Of a stretch of 64,000 nucleotides of DNA, positions 27,808-36,543 are shown one piece after another. The position numbers and the translations under genes were made by a program. Source of the DNA: Janthinobacterium psychrotolerans (lineage in GTDB: Bacteria; Pseudomonadota; Gammaproteobacteria; Burkholderiales; Burkholderiaceae_D). The notes beneath the pieces were generated by a model. That model did not search any database, had not been told where the DNA came from, and saw nothing but the letters and a program-made list of their open reading frames with translations. The DNA lies in contig NZ_LOCQ01000055.1 of the NCBI RefSeq assembly GCF_001677885.1, positions 1 through 64,000 on the forward strand. Reading direction: 5' to 3'. Position 1 is the stretch's first letter. Each line of letters opens with the position of its first letter.

Positions 27808-29775
27808 ATGAATGAACTGAAGAATACCGAGCGCGAACTGCACTTCTTCCGGCTGCGCCTGACGATATTGGGCGCGCTCGTCTTTGTCTGCTTTTCGCTG
27901 CTGCTGGCGCGCTTTATCTGGCTGCAGGTGATCAAGCATGAAGATTACGCCACCAAGGCCGAGGACAACCGCATCGCGCTGGTGCCCATCGTGCCCACGC
28001 GCGGCCTGATCCTCGACCGCAACGGCGTGGTGCTGGCACGCAATTACTCGGCATTTACCCTGGAAATCACGCCGTCCAAGCTCAGCGCCAGCCTGGACTC
28101 GGTAATCGATGAACTCTCGACCCTGGTGCAGGTCGACATCAAGGACCGCCGCCGCTTCAAGAAGCTGCTGGAAGAATCGAAAAACTTCGTCAGCGTGCCG
28201 CTGCGCACCCGCCTGACGGAAGAGGAAGTGGCGCGTTTTTCGGCCAACCGCTTCCGCTTTCCCGGCGTCGAAGTGCAGGCGCGCCTGTTCCGCCAGTATC
28301 CGATGGGCGAAGTGGCGTCGCACGTGGTGGGCTTTATCGGCCGCATCAATCGCAATGAGTCCAGGGCGCTGGAAGAGGGCGACGACGCCGCCAACTACAA
28401 CGGCACCGACCATATCGGCAAGGAAGGCCTGGAAAAAAGCTACGAGAAGCAGCTGCACGGCACCACCGGCTACGAAGAAGTGGAAGTGTCGGCCGGCGGG
28501 CGCGCCATGCGCACCCTGTCGCGCACGGCCGCCGTACCCGGCAACAACCTGATCCTGTCGATCGACATCGAGCTGCAAAAGGTGATGGAAGAAGCGTTCG
28601 GCGAATGGCGCGGCGCGGCCGTGGCGATCGATCCGGCCACCGGCGACATCCTGGCCTATGTGTCGAAACCCGGCTACGATCCTAACCTGTTCGTCGACGG
28701 CATCGACCAGCAAAGCTGGAATGAATTGAATACGTCGCTGGACCGGCCGATGGTCAACCGGCCCTTGTCCGGCACCTATGCGCCAGGCTCCACCTTCAAG
28801 CCCTTCATGGCGCTGGCCGCGCTGGAACTGGGCAAGCGCACGCCCGGCCAGGCGATTTCCGATCCCGGCTTTTTCATGCTGGGCGGTCACAAGTTCAGGG
28901 ACGACAAGGTCGGCGGCCACGGCATGGTCGACATGCACAAGTCCATCGTCGTGTCGTGCAATACCTATTACTACCAGCTGGGCCGCGACATGGGCATCGA
29001 CGCCATTCACGACTTCATGAAGCCGTTCGGTTTCGGCCAGCTGACCGGCATCGACCTCAACAACGAAAAGCGCGGCGTGCTGCCGTCGACCGAATGGAAG
29101 CGCAACCGCTTCAAGACGGCGCAGCAAAAGAAATGGGTGGGCGGCGACACGATTTCGGTCAGCAATGGCTCGGGCTACAACTCCTATACGCCGCTGCAGA
29201 TCGCCCATGCGACCGCCGTGCTGGCCAACAACGGCGTGGTGATGAAGCCGCACCTGGTCAAGAGTATCGAGGACGCCGCCACCCGCGCACGCACCCTGAC
29301 GGTGCCCAAGGAAAGCTACCGCATTCCTTTGAAACAGGAAAACATCGACACCATCAAGCGCGCCATGGTGGGCGTGACCAGCGAAGAGGGCGGCACGGCG
29401 GCGCGCATTTTCACCGGCGTGCAATATACGGTGGGCGGCAAGACCGGTACGGCGCAGGTGGTGGGCATCAAGAAAAACGAGAAGTACAATGCCAAGCTGC
29501 TGGCCGAACGGCTGCGCGACAACGCCTTGTTTACCGCCTTTGCGCCGGCCGACAAGCCGCGCATCGCGCTGGCCATCGTGGTGGAAAACGCCGGTTTCGG
29601 CGCCGGCGTGGCCGCGCCGATCGCGCGCAAGGCGCTCGACTTTTACCTGCTGGGCAAGCGCCCCGGCGAAAAGGACCGCGACACCACCAAGGTGCCGAAG
29701 GAAGACGTCGACGAAGTGCGCACGCTTGAAGAAATCACGGATGAACAGGCCGGCACGCCGCCTGCGACGCCATAA
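27808..29775 (+). CDS. mrdA: Penicillin-binding protein 2 (elongasome transpeptidase)
   Basis: A 655-residue class B PBP that cross-links side-wall peptidoglycan. It has one N-terminal membrane helix (about 20-42), a dimerisation/pedestal domain, and a transpeptidase domain with Ser328 in GSTFKPF, the Ser383-Cys-Asn motif and Lys545-Thr-Gly. The linker between membrane helix and catalytic domain includes PTRGLILDRNGVVLARN, the PBP2 hallmark. It follows mreD by 12 bases and precedes rodA by 8. Confidence 0.97.
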   Translation: MNELKNTERELHFFRLRLTILGALVFVCFSLLLARFIWLQVIKHEDYATKAEDNRIALVPIVPTRGLILDRNGVVLARNYSAFTLEITPSKLSASLDSVIDELSTLVQVDIKDRRRFKKLLEESKNFVSVPLRTRLTEEEVARFSANRFRFPGVEVQARLFRQYPMGEVASHVVGFIGRINRNESRALEEGDDAANYNGTDHIGKEGLEKSYEKQLHGTTGYEEVEVSAGGRAMRTLSRTAAVPGNNLILSIDIELQKVMEEAFGEWRGAAVAIDPATGDILAYVSKPGYDPNLFVDGIDQQSWNELNTSLDRPMVNRPLSGTYAPGSTFKPFMALAALELGKRTPGQAISDPGFFMLGGHKFRDDKVGGHGMVDMHKSIVVSCNTYYYQLGRDMGIDAIHDFMKPFGFGQLTGIDLNNEKRGVLPSTEWKRNRFKTAQQKKWVGGDTISVSNGSGYNSYTPLQIAHATAVLANNGVVMKPHLVKSIEDAATRARTLTVPKESYRIPLKQENIDTIKRAMVGVTSEEGGTAARIFTGVQYTVGGKTGTAQVVGIKKNEKYNAKLLAERLRDNALFTAFAPADKPRIALAIVVENAGFGAGVAAPIARKALDFYLLGKRPGEKDRDTTKVPKEDVDEVRTLEEITDEQAGTPPATP

Positions 29776-29783
29776 GGAAATGC

Positions 29784-30899
29784 ATGTCGATTAACGAAAG
29801 GCGCTCGCTGTGGCGGCGCGCCAAACCCTATCTGGCGGTGTTCGATCCGCCGCTGATGCTGATCATCCTGATGCTGCTCGGCACCAGCCTGGTAACCCTG
29901 TATTCGGCCAGCATCGGTATTCCGGGCAAGATCGAAGACCACCTGCGCAATATCGTGCTGTGCTTTTTTGTCATGTGGGTGACGGCCAATGTCACGCCGC
30001 AAATGATGATGCGCATCGCCGTGCCGGCCTATACGATTTCGGTGCTGCTGCTCATTGCCGTGGCCCTGTTCGGCACCATCAAGCTCGGCGCGCGGCGCTG
30101 GCTGCATGTGGGCGTGATCGATATCCAGCCGTCGGAATTTCTGAAGATCGCCGCGCCGCTGATGCTGGCCTGGTTTTTCCAGCACAATGCCGGCGCGCTG
30201 CGCTGGAAGTCGTTCGCATTCGCCGCCGTGCTGCTGCTCGCGCCCGTCTACCTGATCGCGCGCCAGCCCGACCTTGGCACCTCGCTGCTGGTGGTGGCGG
30301 CTGGTTTTACGGTGATTTTCCTGGCCGGCCTGCCGTGGCGTATCATGCTGGGGCTGGCGATTGCCATCAGTTGCTACCTGCCGATCGCCTGGTCGCACAT
30401 GCATGACTACCAGCGCGACCGCGTGATGATGCTGATCGACCCCACCAAGGACCCGCTGGGCAAGGGCTTTCACATCATCCAGTCCATCATCGGCATCGGT
30501 TCCGGCGGCATCACGGGCAAGGGCTGGACCCACGGCACCCAGGCGCATCTGGACTTCGTGCCCGAACGGACCACCGACTTCATTTTTGCCGTGTATTCCG
30601 AGGAGTTCGGCCTGGTCGGCAACCTGATCCTGATGCTGATGTATTTGCTGCTGGTGGGTCGCGGCCTGATGATTGCCGCCAATGCCCCCAGTTTTTTCAC
30701 TCGCCTGCTGGCAGGAGCGATTACCATGATTTTCTTTACTTACGCCTTCGTCAACATGGGCATGGTCAGCGGCATTTTGCCGGTGGTCGGCGTGCCTTTG
30801 CCCTTCCTGAGCTACGGCGGCACCGCCCTCATTACCCTGGGTGTGGCCACCGGCATCCTGATGAGCATACAGCGCCACCGCAAGCTGGTGCAGACCTGA
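29784..30899 (+). CDS. rodA: Peptidoglycan glycosyltransferase RodA (SEDS family)
   Basis: A 371-residue polytopic membrane enzyme of the SEDS family that polymerises lipid II with PBP2. Landmarks are GARRWLHVGVIDIQPSEFLKI, RQPDLGTSLLVVAAGF with the catalytic-region Asp, GKGWTHGTQAHLDFVPERTTDFIFAV, and GMVSGILPVVGVPLPFLSYGGT near the C-terminus. Its stop overlaps the first base of the rlpA start. Confidence 0.97.
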   Translation: MSINERRSLWRRAKPYLAVFDPPLMLIILMLLGTSLVTLYSASIGIPGKIEDHLRNIVLCFFVMWVTANVTPQMMMRIAVPAYTISVLLLIAVALFGTIKLGARRWLHVGVIDIQPSEFLKIAAPLMLAWFFQHNAGALRWKSFAFAAVLLLAPVYLIARQPDLGTSLLVVAAGFTVIFLAGLPWRIMLGLAIAISCYLPIAWSHMHDYQRDRVMMLIDPTKDPLGKGFHIIQSIIGIGSGGITGKGWTHGTQAHLDFVPERTTDFIFAVYSEEFGLVGNLILMLMYLLLVGRGLMIAANAPSFFTRLLAGAITMIFFTYAFVNMGMVSGILPVVGVPLPFLSYGGTALITLGVATGILMSIQRHRKLVQT

Positions 30900-31945
30900 T
30901 GCGCGCGCCTTTCGATACCCTCCGTACGCGTGGCGTGGGCCTCGCTGTCCTGCTGACCCTGGCCGCCTGCGGCACGGCGCCGCCAAAGTCCGATAACGTG
31001 AAGATGCCGCATGGCGGCAAGGTCAAGATTCCGGTGCGCCAGGATCCGGCCTTGCCGGACCTGCCGGCGGCCGGTTCCGGCCGTGGCGGCTATTACAAGG
31101 ACGACGGCCCGGGCGACAATCCGCCGGCCAACCTGCGCGACGTGCCCGATGCGGAAGTGCGCAACGAGCCGTATTCGACGCGTTCGAACCGCCCGTATGT
31201 GGTGTTCGGCAAGACCTATACCCCGATCACCGACAAGCAGCCGTTTACGCAGCGCGGCACGGGAACCTGGTATGGCAAGAAATTCCACGGCCAGCGCACC
31301 TCGTCGGGCGAAATCTACGATATGTACAAGATGACGGCGGCCCATCCCACCTTGCCGATTCCGTCGTATGCGCGCGTGACCAGCATCGACAGCGGCGAGC
31401 AGGTGATCGTGCGCATCAATGATCGTGGCCCGTTCCACGCCACGCGCGTGATCGATGTGTCGTACACGGCGGCGCTGAAACTGGGCTTCCTGCGCAAGGG
31501 CAGCCACCAGGTGGTGGTCGAGCGATTGCTGCCGGCCGATATCGACGCCATCCTGGCGGCGCGCGCGGCGCCCAAACCGGTGCCGTCGGTGGTGGCCAGG
31601 TCGATCGATACGCCGCTAGAGAGCGAAGCGGAAATGGGCGCTGTTACGCAGCCCGAAATCACCGCGCTGTCAGCGCTCGATGCCACCGTGGCCGCGCCCG
31701 CGCCGGCATCGCTGGCCACCGGTTTTTACCTGCAGCTGGGCGCCTACTCGCGTCTTGACAATGCCGAAGCGGGCCGCGCGCAGCTGGCGCCGTATGCGCA
31801 AACGCTGGGCAATCTTGATGTAGTGCCGGCCGGTCCGCTGTTCCGCCTGTACGGCGGCCCGTTCGGCAGCCGCGCCGATGCGGCGCGCGCGGCGGCCAGC
31901 CTGCCGGCATCGGCCGGCGTGAAACCCATCGTTATCGAAAGATAA
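30899..31945 (+). CDS. rlpA: RlpA-family septal lytic transglycosylase lipoprotein
   Basis: A 348-residue lipoprotein (lipobox LAAC, Cys near residue 24). The double-psi beta-barrel domain (about 120-220) contains GTGTWYGKKFHGQRTSSGE with the catalytic Glu, MTAAHPTLPIPSYARVT, and INDRGPF with the catalytic Asp. A C-terminal SPOR domain (about 275-348, FYLQLGAYSRLDNAE and onwards) binds denuded glycan at the septum. In Pseudomonas RlpA cleaves naked glycan during division. It closes the rod-shape operon and is convergent with a second SPOR-protein gene, with a REP-like element in the gap. Confidence 0.95.
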   Translation: MRAPFDTLRTRGVGLAVLLTLAACGTAPPKSDNVKMPHGGKVKIPVRQDPALPDLPAAGSGRGGYYKDDGPGDNPPANLRDVPDAEVRNEPYSTRSNRPYVVFGKTYTPITDKQPFTQRGTGTWYGKKFHGQRTSSGEIYDMYKMTAAHPTLPIPSYARVTSIDSGEQVIVRINDRGPFHATRVIDVSYTAALKLGFLRKGSHQVVVERLLPADIDAILAARAAPKPVPSVVARSIDTPLESEAEMGAVTQPEITALSALDATVAAPAPASLATGFYLQLGAYSRLDNAEAGRAQLAPYAQTLGNLDVVPAGPLFRLYGGPFGSRADAARAAASLPASAGVKPIVIER

Positions 31946-31964
31946 GCACGGGTGCTGGCAGTGA

Positions 31965-32062
31965 GCGTAGGTCGGATTAGGCCCGTAGGGCCGTAATCCG
32001 ACAACACCACAGGAGCCAACAAGGTTGTCGGGTTACGCGCGGAGCGCTAACCCGACCTACGC
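31965..32062. repeat. REP-like double palindrome, copy B
   Basis: Begins GCGTAGGTCGGATTAG and ends TAACCCGACCTACGC. It holds two hairpins, one with stem GTCGGATTA...GTAATCCGAC, the other with GTCGGGTTA...TAACCCGAC, joined by CCGACAACACCAC and GTTGTCGG. It fills the gap between the convergent genes rlpA and a SPOR-protein gene, a typical BIME location. The outer sequences agree closely with copies A and C. Confidence 0.85.
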
Positions 32063-32090
32063 GACCCACCCGACATCGGAAGTTCAGGCG

Positions 32091-32771
32091 TCATTTGCAG
32101 CTGCGCAGTTCCTGTTCCTCGAACTGCGCGGTGATGGCGGCCAGCCGCGCCCGCGTGGCCGCGTCGAGGTCGCGGAACTGGTAGGCGACCTGCTTGCTGG
32201 CGCTGTAGCGCGGCGCCACGCGGGCGCTGTGCACGCCCTGTTTGTTGAGCGACGCCAGCTGGCTTTGCGCGCTCGTCTCCGACTTGAACACACCCAGTGA
32301 TATGCCCCAGCGCTGCGGGCTGCCGTCGCCCATGATGAAGTAATTGCTCACGCCCAGCTGCTTGAGTTCGGCCGCCTTGCGCTCGGCGCCTTCCTTGCTG
32401 CCTTGCGGCGGAATAAACACCATATAACTGGAAATATCCTGGCCGGCCACGTTGCGGCGCGACTGGCGCTCGCCCAGCGCCAAAGGTTCCAGCTTCGCTT
32501 CGAACTTGCGTGCGTCGGCCAGCACGAAATTGCCCACTTCGGTGCAGGCGTAGAGCTGTGGCCTGGCTGGCGCCGGCGCCGCCGGTGTTGCAGCTTCGGG
32601 GGGCGCGCTCGCCTGGGCCTGCGTCAGCAGCGTGATTTTCTCGGCATGCAGCTGGTTTTTCAGGCGCGCCGGTTCGCGCGTTTCGGTCCGGAAGCTGCCC
32701 AGGTAGCCCTGGCCGATGGCCAGCACCAGCAGGTTGATGGCCGCCAGCAGCCAGAAGACGAATTTCAGCAT
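32091..32771 (-). CDS. Membrane-anchored SPOR-domain protein
   Basis: A 226-residue protein with one N-terminal membrane helix (LKFVFWLLAAINLLVLAIGQGY), an Ala/Pro-rich linker, a segment with two-cysteine spacing near YACTEVGNF, and a C-terminal SPOR-like repeat (about 140-215, YFIMGDGSPQRWGISLGVFKSE). Such proteins sit in the inner membrane and bind septal peptidoglycan lacking stem peptides. Its start overlaps the coaX stop by seven bases. It is last in the run argS to SPOR protein on this strand. Confidence 0.88.
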   Translation of the reverse strand: MLKFVFWLLAAINLLVLAIGQGYLGSFRTETREPARLKNQLHAEKITLLTQAQASAPPEAATPAAPAPARPQLYACTEVGNFVLADARKFEAKLEPLALGERQSRRNVAGQDISSYMVFIPPQGSKEGAERKAAELKQLGVSNYFIMGDGSPQRWGISLGVFKSETSAQSQLASLNKQGVHSARVAPRYSASKQVAYQFRDLDAATRARLAAITAQFEEQELRSCK

Positions 32772-33514
32772 GGTTGTGTTCCTTGCGCGCGGTTTGCCCG
32801 GGCCGCCGTCTGCAGGCCGAGCATGACGATATTGTCCACCAGTTGAAACGGCAGCGCCAGCGCTGGCGCGATACGCGGCGCGGCGCCACCGGACAGCAAA
32901 CAGCTGTGCGCGCCATGCATGCGCACGGCGCGCTCGATGGCGCCGGTTTGCGCGGCCAGGCAGCCCGACAGGATGGCGTCGTCGGTATTGTCGGCAAAGC
33001 CGGCCGGCAGCGGCGCCGTATTGGCGATCTGCGGCAGTTGCGCCGTATTGCGCGCCAGCGAACTGGCCATCAGGCCCAGTCCCGGCAGTATCATGCCGCC
33101 CAAAAACACGCCGTCGGCGGTGATGGCGTCGATGGTGGTGGCGGTGCCGCAGTTGGCGACGATCACGGCCTGGCCCGGCGCCAGTGCGCGCGCGCCGATG
33201 GCGGCGGCAAAGCGGTCGCAGCCCAGCTGGGCCGGATTGCGGTAGCCGTTGGTTACGCCGGCCAGCTGCGGCAGCGACACAAAATCATGCACCGCCACCA
33301 TGGCGGGCAGCATGGCGCGCAGCCGTGCTGCCATCGCGCCGCCGGCCACGTTCGACAGCAGCGCCCCGCTGATCGTCAAGGCCGCCCACTGCGCGGCCAG
33401 GCTGTCCAGTTGCGCATGCGCGACGGCGCCGCTGGCATGCCAGTCGCCGAGCCTGGCCGTTGGCGACACCAGCGCCCATTTGATGCGGGTATTGCCCGCG
33501 TCGATCAGCAGCAT
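32765..33514 (-). CDS. coaX: Type III pantothenate kinase
   Basis: A 249-residue kinase of the ASKHA fold that phosphorylates pantothenate in coenzyme A synthesis. Landmarks are MLLIDAGNTRIKWALV (phosphate-binding loop), PAQLGCDRFAAAIGAR, and IVANCGTATTIDAI, the second phosphate loop. Type III enzymes are the usual form in this group. An upstream open extension of 46 codons was left out because it has no family match. It lies 4 bases after birA. Confidence 0.95.
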   Translation of the reverse strand: MLLIDAGNTRIKWALVSPTARLGDWHASGAVAHAQLDSLAAQWAALTISGALLSNVAGGAMAARLRAMLPAMVAVHDFVSLPQLAGVTNGYRNPAQLGCDRFAAAIGARALAPGQAVIVANCGTATTIDAITADGVFLGGMILPGLGLMASSLARNTAQLPQIANTAPLPAGFADNTDDAILSGCLAAQTGAIERAVRMHGAHSCLLSGGAAPRIAPALALPFQLVDNIVMLGLQTAARANRAQGTQPC

Positions 33515-33518
33515 GCGC

Positions 33519-34313
33519 TCACTCCTGCGCCAGGCGCAACGATACGTCGCCGGACATGATGTCGACCCGGCCGGCGTCGGTTGCCAGCTGCAGCCGGCCC
33601 AGCTGGTCGACGCCGATGGCCACGCCTTGCCGCAGCAGCTGGCCGTCGTCAAGAATTTTCACCTGCCGGTCCTGCCAGGCGTGCAGGGCGTTCCAGCGCT
33701 GCGCAAACGGCGCAAAGCCGGTGTCGTCGAATTCGGCCAGCACGCCGGCCAGCCGGCTGAGCAAGGCGGCGACCAGGGCGTTGCGTTCCATTTGTGCCAG
33801 CCACGGCACGGCCGACACGCTGCGCCCGATCCGCTGTTCCAGCGCGTCGGGCATGGTCAGGTTGATGCCGCAGCCGATCACGGCCCATACGCCGCCGTCT
33901 TGCGCCTGCTGGGTTTCGACCAGGATGCCGGCCAGCTTGCTGCCGTCCTTGATCAGGTCATTCGGCCATTTGAGCTGTACCGGCACGCCCAGCGCGCCCA
34001 TGGTTTCGGCCAGCGCCACGCCGACGGCCAGCGGCAATCCCACCAGCGCAGGCAGCGGACCCTTGAAGCGCCAGGCCAGCGAGAACATCAGGCTGGCGTC
34101 GGCCTGCGACAGCCAGGGCCGGCCCGCGCGGCCACGCCCGGCCGTTTGCTGGCCGGCGATGCGCAAGGTGGGCCCAGCCAGCTGCGCGCAGCGCGCCAGC
34201 AGGTCGGCGTTGGTCGAGCCGGTTTCGTCGACCACTTCGATGGCCACATGGGTGGCGCCGGTGGCGCACAGGGCGGCAATCGCCGCGCCCTTCAGGTCAG
34301 AATGCAAGGTCAT
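33519..34313 (-). CDS. birA: Biotin-[acetyl-CoA-carboxylase] ligase
   Basis: A 264-residue biotin protein ligase. Landmarks are VDETGSTNADLLARC, QQTAGRGRAGRPWLSQ (biotinyl-AMP loop), and LKWPNDLIKDGSKLAGILVE. It lacks the N-terminal DNA-binding helix-turn-helix of E. coli BirA, so it should not act as a repressor. The start ATG overlaps the stop of the upstream SDR gene by four bases. Pairing with coaX is common in betaproteobacteria. Confidence 0.95.
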   Translation of the reverse strand: MTLHSDLKGAAIAALCATGATHVAIEVVDETGSTNADLLARCAQLAGPTLRIAGQQTAGRGRAGRPWLSQADASLMFSLAWRFKGPLPALVGLPLAVGVALAETMGALGVPVQLKWPNDLIKDGSKLAGILVETQQAQDGGVWAVIGCGINLTMPDALEQRIGRSVSAVPWLAQMERNALVAALLSRLAGVLAEFDDTGFAPFAQRWNALHAWQDRQVKILDDGQLLRQGVAIGVDQLGRLQLATDAGRVDIMSGDVSLRLAQE

Positions 34314-35098
34314 GGCAGTGGCTGCTGGTGCGCCGCAGGGTGGCGGGCTTTGTGGGGGGCGCTGGCAAACGCCAGGTCATAGACCGCGTTGGGCAACAGG
34401 CGCAGCAGCTTGGCCACCACGCCCATCTGCCACGGGATCACGCGGTAGCTGTCGCCGTCGCCAATGGCGCGCGCGGCGCGCCGCGCAAAGGCGTCGGCCG
34501 GCATCAAAAACGGCATGCGGTAGGCATTGTGGCGCGTCATGGGGGTATCGATATAGCCGGGCGTGATGGTGACAACCCTGATGCCGGCCGGTTTCAATTC
34601 CAGGCGCAGCGATTCGCAGTAGCTGATCACGGCCGCCTTCGAGGCGCTGTAGGCTTCGGCGCCGGGCAGGCCGCGGATGCCGGCCACGCTGGCAATGCCG
34701 ACCAGGCGTCCATGACCCTGGCGTTTCATGGCGGCGATAAACGGCGCGAAGGTGGCCACGGTGGCGTTGACGTTAATCGCCATGACCTGCGCAAACACCG
34801 CCAGGTCTTCGGCGTGTTCGGTCAGGGTGCCGACCGACACGCCGGCGCTGGCGATGACCACGTCGATGCGCCCGGCATGGGCCAGGAAATCGTCGGCGGC
34901 GCTGCTGAGCGCCGCGTGGTCGCCAACATCGACGGCGTAGGCGCGGTGCAGCTCGGGCCGGGGCAGGGAGGCGATCAGCTCGTCGAGCGCCTCGCCACGG
35001 CGCGCCAGCAAGCCCAATTGCGCGCCTGCGCCGGCATACTGGCGCGCCAGCGCGGCGCCCAGGCCGCTCGACGCGCCGGTGATAAAGACAGTCTGCAT
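34310..35098 (-). CDS. Short-chain dehydrogenase/reductase
   Basis: A 262-residue SDR with the Rossmann motif TGASSGLGAALARQYAGAG near the N-terminus, IASAGVSVGTL (NNAG-like position), catalytic Ser in GIASVAGIRGLPG and the YSASKAA motif with Tyr and Lys. The C-terminal region has a membrane-facing hydrophobic stretch around residues 235-245. The substrate is unknown. It is translationally coupled to birA and about 16 bases downstream of dsbA. Confidence 0.92.
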   Translation of the reverse strand: MQTVFITGASSGLGAALARQYAGAGAQLGLLARRGEALDELIASLPRPELHRAYAVDVGDHAALSSAADDFLAHAGRIDVVIASAGVSVGTLTEHAEDLAVFAQVMAINVNATVATFAPFIAAMKRQGHGRLVGIASVAGIRGLPGAEAYSASKAAVISYCESLRLELKPAGIRVVTITPGYIDTPMTRHNAYRMPFLMPADAFARRAARAIGDGDSYRVIPWQMGVVAKLLRLLPNAVYDLAFASAPHKARHPAAHQQPLP

Positions 35099-35114
35099 CA
35101 GGTGATGCTCATGC

Positions 35115-35786
35115 TTACTTCTTTTCCGCTTTGGCTTTGGCCACCAGTACGTCCATCACCGTCAGGGCCTGGGCGTTCAGCTGCTCTTCGTTTTTCGCCG
35201 ACTTGCTGCCCTGGTCGGCCTGCGATGGCGACGTGATGTAGCGGCCATCGATGGCGATCATCGGCCAGAAGGTGACGTTATAGCCTTGCATCATGGCGTC
35301 GGCGCGGCGCACGCGGGCCGCAATGCCCATCGAGCGGTAAGTGTCGATGAATTTCTGGCGGTCGACACCCTGCTTGGCGACGAAGTCGAAGACGGCCTCG
35401 TCGCTATTGAGGCGGTTGCGCTCCACATGCATGGCGTGGAAGACCTTGAGGTGCAGCTGGTCCAGCAGGCCCATCGCCTGCAGGGTAAAGAACAGGCGCT
35501 GCTGCGGCGCCACGCTCTCGTCGCGCGACACATGGACGCGCTTGAAGACGATATTGTCGCCCTGCTTCTTGACCCAGGCCGCCAGTTGCGGTTCGAGCAC
35601 ATTGCAATGCGGGCAGTAATAGGCGAAAAATTCCGTCACCTCGATCTTCTTGCCCGACTCGGTCGGCTGCGCCGCGGCCAGGGTTTCATATTCGACGCCG
35701 TTTTTCGGCTCGGCCGGCGAGGCCTGGGCGAAGGCGGCGGCGCCGCACAGGGCGGCGGCAAACAATACTTGGTTCAGAAAACGCAT
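35115..35786 (-). CDS. dsbA: Thiol:disulfide interchange protein DsbA
   Basis: A 223-residue periplasmic oxidase that forms disulfides in exported proteins. It has a signal peptide (about 1-22, AAFAQA-SPAE) and the redox motif Cys58-Pro-His-Cys61 in YYCPHCNVLEP. The thioredoxin fold resumes with the cis-Pro region at NVTFWPMIAIDGRYITS, here VTFWP instead of the usual GVPT-type loop. It lies between a SPOR-domain protein gene and the SDR gene. Confidence 0.93.
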   Translation of the reverse strand: MRFLNQVLFAAALCGAAAFAQASPAEPKNGVEYETLAAAQPTESGKKIEVTEFFAYYCPHCNVLEPQLAAWVKKQGDNIVFKRVHVSRDESVAPQQRLFFTLQAMGLLDQLHLKVFHAMHVERNRLNSDEAVFDFVAKQGVDRQKFIDTYRSMGIAARVRRADAMMQGYNVTFWPMIAIDGRYITSPSQADQGSKSAKNEEQLNAQALTVMDVLVAKAKAEKK

Positions 35787-35818
35787 GCTGCTTCCTTGTT
35801 TTGATGACGCATTTGGAC

Positions 35819-36523
35819 TTATTTCGAGTTGCGGACCACGGCGACATCGACGCCGTTTTCGGACAGTTTGCTGCGCGCGCGGTTCATCGCCTCGACCTGG
35901 TTGAACGGGCCGACACGCACGCGGTGCAGCACGCCGGCGTCGGTGCTGCGGTCGCTGATGGCCGCTTCAAAACCCAGGAGCGCCAGTTTGCCGCGCGTGC
36001 TTTCGGCGTCCGCCATGTCATGGAAGGCGCCAGCCTGCAGATAATAAATCCATTTGTCGCTGGCTGCATCGGCCTTCGCTTGCGCCGGCGGCGCCGCTGG
36101 CGCCGTTGCGGCGGCCGGCGCGGCAGGGCTGGCCTTGGGCGCCGGCTTGTCCTTCAGGGTGCCGATCAGTTCCTGCAGCGCGTCCGGCGGTGGCGGACGT
36201 GGCGTGGTCGGTGGCGCGGCCGGCGCCGTGATCTGGCCCGGCAAGGCCAGTTCGCGTGGCTCTTTCGAGAAATCGCGCGCCGCTTCCCGCGCCGCTTCCT
36301 TGTTGCCATACATCGGCTTGTTCGGATCGGCGATCTGGCCGGCGGTCGGCTCGGTCGACTTGCCGGCCTTGCCCGACTTGTCGGTGAACGGCGAGTTGCC
36401 TTTGGAGATCACCAGCGCCACCACCACGGCGATGCCCAGGCCGACCACCAGGCCGATGATGATGCCGACCAGGGTATTACCTTGCTGGCGGCGGTTGGAC
36501 GTGAAGCGGGAAGCTTGATTCAT
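35819..36523 (-). CDS. Membrane-anchored SPOR-domain protein (FtsN-like layout)
   Basis: A 234-residue protein with a short cytoplasmic start (NQASRFTSNRRQQGN), one membrane helix (LVGIIIGLVVGLGIAVVVAL), a long Pro/Ala linker and a C-terminal SPOR domain (about 158-230, KWIYYLQAGAFHDMADAESTR). The layout is that of FtsN, the late division activator, and it follows argS as ftsN-like genes do in Burkholderiales. Identity as FtsN is likely but not certain because the essential short periplasmic helices cannot be read by eye. Confidence 0.88.
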   Translation of the reverse strand: MNQASRFTSNRRQQGNTLVGIIIGLVVGLGIAVVVALVISKGNSPFTDKSGKAGKSTEPTAGQIADPNKPMYGNKEAAREAARDFSKEPRELALPGQITAPAAPPTTPRPPPPDALQELIGTLKDKPAPKASPAAPAAATAPAAPPAQAKADAASDKWIYYLQAGAFHDMADAESTRGKLALLGFEAAISDRSTDAGVLHRVRVGPFNQVEAMNRARSKLSENGVDVAVVRNSK

Positions 36524-36543
36524 GAAGATTCAGACCTTTGCAT

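Noticed and set aside
32091-36523. SPOR and lipoprotein genes as a new cell-envelope operon
   Set aside because: The order argS-SPOR-dsbA-SDR-birA-coaX-SPOR looks like a mixed housekeeping run, and the members have separate known functions.
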